Below, one piece after another: positions 57,701 through 64,000 of a DNA stretch of 64,000 nucleotides. The notes under the pieces were generated by a model, which was given only the letters and a program-made list of their open reading frames with translations, was not told the DNA's origin and ran no database searches. How positions within the stretch are numbered: position 1 is the stretch's first letter; each line of letters starts with the position of its first letter. The stretch comes from Pseudidiomarina piscicola (GTDB lineage: Bacteria; Pseudomonadota; Gammaproteobacteria; Enterobacterales; Alteromonadaceae): assembly GCF_902806985.1 (NCBI RefSeq), contig NZ_CADCXY010000001.1, forward strand, positions 434,001 through 498,000. Reading direction: 5' to 3'. Both the position numbers and the translations under genes were made by a program.

Positions 57701-57791
57701 CCAGGTGCAACGTTTTGCCCAGCAACCGGCAACAAAAAAGCTGCAGCAGGTGAAGCACCCGGTGCAGCTTTTAGCAGAGCTGTTAGGCTAA
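54705..57791 (+). CDS. ydiJ: YdiJ-like FAD/Fe-S oxidase (probable D-2-hydroxyglutarate dehydrogenase)
   Basis: Large flavo-iron-sulfur oxidase of 1028 residues (E. coli YdiJ 1018). Start TTG 54705 is supported by AAGGAG 6 nt upstream; the frame extends upstream into ppsA but without homology. An FAD-binding PCMH domain (about 60-290, FSPRGGGTGTNGQSLSHG), an FAD-linked oxidase C-terminal domain, a Cys pair at 589/595 (CNGNGLC), a ferredoxin-like motif CLACKACASQC at 673-683, and a CCG domain with TGCCGMAG. E. coli YdiJ is reported as D-2-hydroxyglutarate dehydrogenase; that function here is by homology. Probably co-transcribed with ppsA. Confidence 0.88.
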   Translation: MATTAVQVLSAVDHYDAPEPAYRRYLHDLEVTGFAGDIDDSYGGRLIAATDNSVYQKTPQAVLYPRTTKDLQTALTLAQQQAYLQLQFSPRGGGTGTNGQSLSHGVIIDLSRYFTEVLETDHEQGWVRCQTGVIKDQLNDVVRSGGWFFSPDLSTSNRATIGGMINTDASGQGSLVYGKTSDHILRLQAVLINGEVIETGPVSLTEAKQKATAESLEGSLYRQALASCVGKRAQIEAKFPALNRFLTGYDLKHCYDPVGETLDLSRLLAGSEGTLAFITEAKLNLTRTPQHKVLVNISYRDFDAALRHAPVLVRAQATSVETIDNTVLDLARNDIIWHSVQAHLSEGKADQPMDGINMVEFTAVDEAEIEAKLSQLVNTLDTELAGGDYQHGVVGYKVCRDAHSISMIYAMRKKAVGLLGAVQGERKPIAFAEDTAVPPESLADFITEFRQLLDQHDLQYGMFGHVDAGVLHVRPALDMKQPDDEKLLRQVSDEVAQLTAKYGGLMWGEHGKGYRSEYAPTFFGPELYSEIQKIKAAFDPDNRLNPGKLATPYAHPTAELVSVDDRKRGYYDRQISASVRKGYAPAMNCNGNGLCFNYAKDSPMCPSYKVSGDRRHSPKGRATLIREWLRLTGEQGLDVSQPVTAKFALFKELKGRHNGRDFNHQVKESMDACLACKACASQCPVKVDVPSFRAKFLQRYYQLYRRPLRDHLVATVEKTAPLMAKAPRTSNLLTHNAVSQWLFQRILGYVDTPKLSVPSLAKRWHNQGWQSQSVTELLTSPPSEIARKVVLVQDPFTSFYQAETVEAMGKVIRGLGYEPILLEFIGNGKGQHVKGFLKQFSATATTVTKQLNRLADAGYKMLGMDASTVLCMRDEYHQYANEAVRFEVELPQEWLQEQQEQLARLPVSPTSPALTTQAQLFLHCTEQTALPTSGKLWQQIFEQVSLPVAVIATGCCGMAGTYGHEKEQQQNSAKLFEMSWAEPIAASEQALVSGFSCRCQVQRFAQQPATKKLQQVKHPVQLLAELLG
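57736..57772. terminator. Bidirectional terminator inside the ydiJ-like 3' coding end
   Basis: AAAAGCTGCA (57736-57745) pairs with TGCAGCTTTT (57763-57772), with a nested GGTG-aag-CACC in the loop. It is flanked by an A-run and a T-run and lies before the ydiJ stop. On the minus strand it is followed by TTTTTT and sits 20 bp beyond the leucine dehydrogenase stop. Confidence 0.65.
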
Positions 57792-58841
57792 TTATTTTTG
57801 CTTCGCAGCTTTTGCTTTGGCAATCACTTCACGCGCGAGCTCATCAGCGATTTCGCCAGTAGGCCGTTTCTCAGCTGTTGAGCGAGCAAAAATTGTATCA
57901 AGGGTGTCATAGATACCGCGTACGCGCTTGTCTGTTTCTTCACGGCTCATGTTCGCAGCTTCGCTACAAACGTGAATCACACCGCCGCCGTTAATGACGT
58001 AATCAGGCGCGTAAAGAATGCCCATATCCATTACTTTCTTATCGTGTGCTGGCGTCGCTAACTGGTTGTTGGCGCTACCGGCGATGATTTTCGCTTTGAT
58101 TTGGCCCAAGGTATCGTCGTTAATCGTTGCACCTAGAGCACATGGCGCATAGACATCGACGTCAAGACCATAAATATCGTCAAGACCAACCACGGTGGCG
58201 TTCAGTTCGTCAGCCGCACGCTGGCAAGCTTCTTCATTGATATCGGTGACATAGAGTTTTGCGCCTTCTTTGGCACAATAAGCAGCAAAGTCATAACCAA
58301 CCGCGCCAAGCCCTTGAACAGCAATTGATACACCGTTCAGGTCATCAGCGCCAAACTTATGTTTTGCCGCGGCTTTAAGGCCTAAATAAGTACCTAACGC
58401 AGTGTGAGGTGAAGGGTCACCTGCTTTTTCCGCAGTACCGGCAACGAAGTCGGTTTCTTCAGCAACATGGGCGATATCGCTGGTGCGGATATTAACGTCT
58501 TCGGCAGTGATGTAGCGACCACCTAAGGTGTTAATGAAGCGACCATAGGCACGGAAAAGCTCCGCAGATTTGATTTTCTTGGCATCGCCGATGATAACCG
58601 CTTTACCGCCACCAAGTGGAAGACCGGCCAAGGCACTTTTGTAGGTCATACCACGTGAAAGGCGCAGTACATCTGTTAGTGCTTCAGCTGATGACGCGTA
58701 ATCCCACAGGCGCGTACCGCCTAAAGAGGGACCTAAGGTCGTATCATGAACTGCAATAATGGCTTTAAGCCCGGTTTCTTTATCATGACAAAACACGACT
58801 TGTTCGTGTTGGTCGAACTCTTGATGCTCAAATAGCGACAT
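57792..58841 (-). CDS. Leucine dehydrogenase
   Basis: NAD-dependent oxidative deamination of leucine and other branched-chain amino acids. 349 residues from ATG 58841, chosen because GAGGAA lies 8 nt upstream and the protein then aligns with Bacillus leucine dehydrogenases; upstream ATGs at 58862 and 58880 lack such signals. Catalytic Lys68 and Lys80 (GMTYKSA, GGGKAVI) match the family numbering. The nucleotide motif is VQGLGAVGYD. The segment YAPCALGATINDDT is typical for leucine/valine rather than glutamate enzymes. Convergent with ydiJ-like with no gap. A strong palindrome sits upstream. Confidence 0.92.
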   Translation of the reverse strand: MSLFEHQEFDQHEQVVFCHDKETGLKAIIAVHDTTLGPSLGGTRLWDYASSAEALTDVLRLSRGMTYKSALAGLPLGGGKAVIIGDAKKIKSAELFRAYGRFINTLGGRYITAEDVNIRTSDIAHVAEETDFVAGTAEKAGDPSPHTALGTYLGLKAAAKHKFGADDLNGVSIAVQGLGAVGYDFAAYCAKEGAKLYVTDINEEACQRAADELNATVVGLDDIYGLDVDVYAPCALGATINDDTLGQIKAKIIAGSANNQLATPAHDKKVMDMGILYAPDYVINGGGVIHVCSEAANMSREETDKRVRGIYDTLDTIFARSTAEKRPTGEIADELAREVIAKAKAAKQK

Positions 58842-58925
58842 GAGTGCTGTTTCCTCGTTCATCCCAAAAATTTCGCGCACATTAGCATTTTCACCTTGCC
58901 CGCGCTAGTGAATGATAAAAATAAA

Positions 58926-58941
58926 ACGTTTACGTAAACGT
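58926..58941. promoter_or_regulatory. 16-bp palindrome upstream of leucine dehydrogenase (LiuR-like?)
   Basis: ACGTTTACGTAAACGT is a perfect palindrome, extended on the right to TTTACGTAAACGTAAA. It lies 85 bp before the leucine dehydrogenase ATG. The motif resembles operators described for the MerR-type branched-chain degradation regulator LiuR in Alteromonadales, but I recall that motif only approximately. Confidence 0.55.
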
Positions 58942-59064
58942 AAAGCCTTGCAAGCTAAGTTTACACAATTTCGGACTTTGCCCAAAAGCCCTTTCACGGT
59001 AGTATGTAGGCAACAAAGTTATGCCTAGTATCAACCACTAAAATTCGATAGGAAGAGACTTATT

Positions 59065-59505
59065 ATGGCCAAAGAACAGCCAGAACTTACCCAGGAGCAA
59101 CTCTCGGCATGGGTACGCGAGCAATTTCAGGCAGCTAACAAATACTTGGCTGAGCAAGGTATTATCAGCGATCAAATATTAACCAAGGACTCACGCTATT
59201 TAGCGCCTTACGTCGCGGTTTGGAAATTTGTCACCCAAGACAAAAAAGAACTATGGTTGATCAACGGTGATGTGCCTACCGATGTGGCGGGAACCAAAGC
59301 CGCGAACAATGCGCGTGATGTGATGCGCTACTTTTCATTTCAGTGGCAAATGAAGGCGCAAGGTCTTTTAAGCGATCCTAAAGCAAGTGCTGATCCAGAG
59401 CAGCAACGCTATGCGCAGTATTTAGTGAATCGGGCTGAAGCCTTGTATGACTTGGTTGGTACCGAAGAGCTATGGCAAGCTCCGGAAGAGCAGGGCAACA
59501 GTTAG
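59065..59505 (+). CDS. DUF4826-family hypothetical protein
   Basis: 146-residue soluble protein with no signal peptide or membrane segment. It looks like DUF4826, a family seen mainly in Alteromonadales, with no known function. Visible features: acidic N-terminus, a conserved central part SRYLAPYVAVWKFVTQ and ELWLINGDVPTD, and helical FSFQWQMKAQGL. It has an AGGAAG ribosome-binding site. Divergent from leucine dehydrogenase; its stop overlaps the convergent roxA by 4 nt. Confidence 0.8.
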   Translation: MAKEQPELTQEQLSAWVREQFQAANKYLAEQGIISDQILTKDSRYLAPYVAVWKFVTQDKKELWLINGDVPTDVAGTKAANNARDVMRYFSFQWQMKAQGLLSDPKASADPEQQRYAQYLVNRAEALYDLVGTEELWQAPEEQGNS

Positions 59506-60664
59506 TCTGTTGCCTCAGCATTATCCTCGACTTCTTGCACCAAATGAAAAACGCCCAAGTTAAGTAGCTCATTGAGACACTGAAGCGCTTCACTGTCGTT
59601 AAACACCGCGGAGCATTGGGCCAACGGTGTCTCCTGCTCTAATTCGAGTAATTGTTTGAGCCCAGCAGAGAGCTGCTGCGGCTCGGCAATAACTTCTCCC
59701 GCCGCATAAAGTCTTTGGTCACTGCCTAAAAGTAACCGCGCACCAGGTGTACGACAGAGCAGCATTGATGTTGTTGCATAGCTGGCAAGCTCAGCAAGCG
59801 TTAATTCGCGCTCAGGCACCGGTAGTGGACGCTTTGACTGCGACATGACTTGTTGGAGTGCTTGGACTCCTGCGGGCGACGCTAATTGTTCTCGCAATAG
59901 CTGTTGAACTTGCTCAATTTGCGCGGAAGAAATCGCATAAGCTGTTGGCGGTGTCGTGAATTTCGGGTCTCGATAGCGCGCAAAGTCTTGCTCACTGGCG
60001 AGTAATTGATCAGCTAGTTGTGCTAACCATTCGGCACTGTTCGGAGCTCGAAATCCGATCGAATAATTCAAGCTTGGTTCAAGCGCAATGCCATGATGAG
60101 GACAACCGGCCGGAATATACAACACGTCGCCAGCCTGTAACACCGTATCAATACAGGCGTCGAAAGAGCTGTCTTTGAGCTGTTTTAAGTCGGCGTGAGG
60201 GCAGAACTCTTCAGCGTTACTGACACGTTCACCAACGCGCCAGTGGCGCTCGCCGGCACCTTGAATGATGAATACATCGTATTGATCTAAATGCGCACCG
60301 ACACTGCCATTTTCCGTGGCGAAACTGACCATGACATCATCAACGCGCCAATCGGGTAAAAATCGAAATGGCTGAAGCAAACTTTGAACATCAGGAAACC
60401 ATTCATTTACCGCTTGTACGAGAAGGGTCCAGTCAACTTCACCAAAGCGTTCATAATCTTCAAACGGGCCGTGCTCGACGTCCCAATTGCCTTGTTGTTG
60501 ACGGATGACACGGGCATCAACCCCATCTTCCATGGCTAGGCCTGCCAATAACTCGGGCGCGATCGGGTCGGCAAACGGCGCCATACCACCACGAATCAGT
60601 AATGGCTGTTGTTGCCAATAGTCGCGTAAAAATTCTTCCCGATTAAGTTGCAACTGAAACGCCA

Positions 60665-60665
<1 letters not shown>
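59502..60665 (-). CDS. roxA: Ribosomal protein L16 arginine hydroxylase (YcfD/RoxA)
   Basis: Fe(II)/2-oxoglutarate oxygenase with a JmjC/cupin fold that hydroxylates an arginine of ribosomal protein L16. 387 residues (E. coli YcfD 373). Metal ligands His125 and Asp127 (AHLDQYDVF) and His190 (IPAGCPHHG), with Arg in the C-terminal winged-helix part. The start overlaps the purB stop by one base. In E. coli ycfD lies elsewhere; here it ends the mnmA-hflD-purB chain. Confidence 0.93.
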
Positions 60666-62674
<2,009 letters not shown>

Positions 62675-62678
<4 letters not shown>

Positions 62679-63799
62679 AGCAATACCTCATGGTCCGCTA
62701 GGCGTTGCTCAATAATGCCGCCACCTAGGCATACGTCATCGACATAAAAAACTGCCGATTGGCCTGGGGTAACCGCCGCCACGGGCTCGTCGAATTCAAC
62801 TTTGACAGCCCCATCAGCTGTGGGGCTGACCAAGCAAGGAATGTCTTGCTGCCGGTAGCGTGTTTTGACGACACAGCGCAGAGGCTCGGTTGGCCCCTGA
62901 CGATCGACCCAATCAAGTTGCGCAGCGACAAGACCCTTAGAGAATAAGCGTGGATGATTTTTCCCTTGCGCCACGACTAAAACGTTACGTTCGACATCTT
63001 TGTCAACAACGTACCAAGGTTCATCACCAGCATCGGCAAGGCCGCCGATATGCAACCCCTTACGTTGGCCTAGGGTGTGATACATCAGCCCCTCATGCTC
63101 GCCTAAGGCGTTGCCGTCGACATCTTCAATAGTGCCGGGGCGTGCTGGTAAATAGGTCTGTAAAAAGTCTTTGAACTTACGCTCGCCAATAAAACAGATA
63201 CCGGTGGAATCTTTTTTATCAGCGGTGACCAAATCTTGTTCCTCGGCAATACGACGCACTTCAGGCTTCTCTAATTCACCGACTGGGAACAAGGTTTGCG
63301 CTACATGTTCATGCGACAGAGTATAGAGGAAGTAGCTTTGGTCTTTGTTATCATCAAGCCCGCGCAGCAACTGATACTGGCCATTTTCTTTACGGCGACG
63401 CACGTAATGCCCGGTGGCAATATAATCAGCGTTGAGTGCCTGTGCAGCGAACTCTAAAAAGGCTTTAAATTTAATTTCTTTGTTGCACATAATATCGGGG
63501 TTTGGGGTGCGTCCGGCGCGATATTCCGCAAGGAAGTACTCAAAAACATTATCCCAATATTCCGCAGCAAAATTAACGGTATGTAGCTCGATACCAAGTT
63601 TCGCACACACCGCCTCAGCATCAGCAAGATCTGTTGCGGCAGCACAGTATTCATCAGTGTCATCTTCTTCCCAGTTCTTCATGAACAGGCCTTCAACCTG
63701 ATACCCCTGCTGCAGTAACAGGTAAGCTGAAACGGACGAATCAACGCCGCCCGACATTCCGACAATAACTTTTTGATTTCTGTTTTCAGTGTTTGACAT
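62675..63799 (-). CDS. mnmA: tRNA-specific 2-thiouridylase MnmA
   Basis: Installs 2-thio on U34 of tRNAs for Glu, Gln and Lys. 374 residues from ATG 63799 (AAGG 5 nt upstream; E. coli 368); an upstream in-frame start at 63841 is rejected. PP-loop GMSGGVDSS is at 14-22, catalytic cysteines Cys105 ([10 protein letters not shown]) and Cys202 ([12 protein letters not shown]), and a C-terminal beta-barrel with the [14 protein letters not shown] [14 protein letters not shown]. rluE ends 35 bp upstream. Confidence 0.97.
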
Positions 63800-63834
63800 G
63801 ACAACCTTCGTGATGACTGCTAAGCGCGCGAATT

Positions 63835-64000
63835 CTACCACACAGGAGGCACTTCACGCCACTCGCCAGGCTGCATTCCTGCAAGTCGCCATGGCCCGAT
63901 AGCAGCGCGGATTAAACGTAAAGTGGGGTGACCTACAGCCGCTGTCATACGCCGAACTTGTCGGTTTTTACCTTCTTTGATGATTAAACAAATCCAACTG
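63835..64000 (-). CDS. rluE: 23S rRNA pseudouridine synthase RluE (partial, 5' end outside window)
   Basis: Only the last 54 codons are present. They read [20 protein letters not shown], then [16 protein letters not shown] and end [11 protein letters not shown]. The [11 protein letters not shown] segment with conserved Arg and the LRLIR motif are typical of the RsuA family and closest to RluE, which modifies U2457. RluE next to mnmA-hflD-purB matches E. coli. The catalytic Asp motif lies outside. Confidence 0.88.
   Translation of the reverse strand, partial: SWICLIIKEGKNRQVRRMTAAVGHPTLRLIRAAIGPWRLAGMQPGEWREVPPVW

Overview
The window is a dense, ordinary-looking stretch of chromosome from a marine-type gammaproteobacterium. 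Gene order and protein sequences point to the Alteromonadales, with Idiomarina/Pseudidiomarina-like relatives most likely. This rests on the recognisable pspF-sapABCDF and pspABC blocks, the short HmgA-type homogentisate dioxygenase, the holB-pilZ-ycfH order, and a strong bias to amino-acid catabolism. No phage, insertion sequence, CRISPR array, rRNA or tRNA is visible. About 60 genes are annotated, two of them cut by the window edges (putP at the left, rluE at the right). One, rpmF, is a short ORF of 56 codons.

Layout. 1-9.1 kb: putP (partial) lies behind a sapABCDF peptide-transporter operon that directly follows pspF. The divergent pspABC membrane-stress operon has a good sigma-54 promoter. 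9.2-17.5 kb: an aromatic amino-acid degradation block, megL-phhA-phhB, tyrR, hpd-hmgA-fahA-maiA. It converts Phe to Tyr, 4-hydroxyphenylpyruvate, homogentisate, and finally fumarate plus acetoacetate. TyrR-box-like sites lie before tyrR and hpd, with a weak one before megL. 17.6-20.1 kb: an exported S9 prolyl oligopeptidase. 20.1-23.4 kb: rne with a long leader. 23.4-35.0 kb: housekeeping genes rluC-HAD-yceF, then yceD-rpmF-plsX-fabH-fabD-fabG-acpP, then pabC-mltG-tmk-holB-pilZ-ycfH.

35.1-41.7 kb: a hairpin-rich, terminated intergenic segment that may be a small RNA, a solitary prpD, then sppA-ansA-amino-acid symporter on the minus strand, and ydjA. 41.7-49 kb: asnS, the split biotin locus (bioA divergent from bioB-bioF-bioC-bioD), and pepE. 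49.1-57.8 kb: class II DAHP synthase, a DUF1338 VOC enzyme, ppsR and ppsA, and a YdiJ-type FAD/Fe-S oxidase. Phosphoenolpyruvate supply therefore sits beside the first shikimate step, and two enzymes plausibly linked by D-2-hydroxyglutarate flank it. 57.8-64 kb: a leucine dehydrogenase with a strong upstream palindrome, a DUF4826 protein, and the rluE-mnmA-hflD-purB-roxA chain.

I did not find a convincing new multi-gene system. The most useful oddities are: a TyrR whose Walker B glutamate is replaced by alanine; a SapD with Gln at the H-loop; loss of fabF from the acpP locus, with an acpP terminator abutting the pabC start; the possible small RNA at about 35.1 kb; a terminator buried in the 3' end of the ydiJ-like coding region; and the DUF1338/YdiJ pairing.
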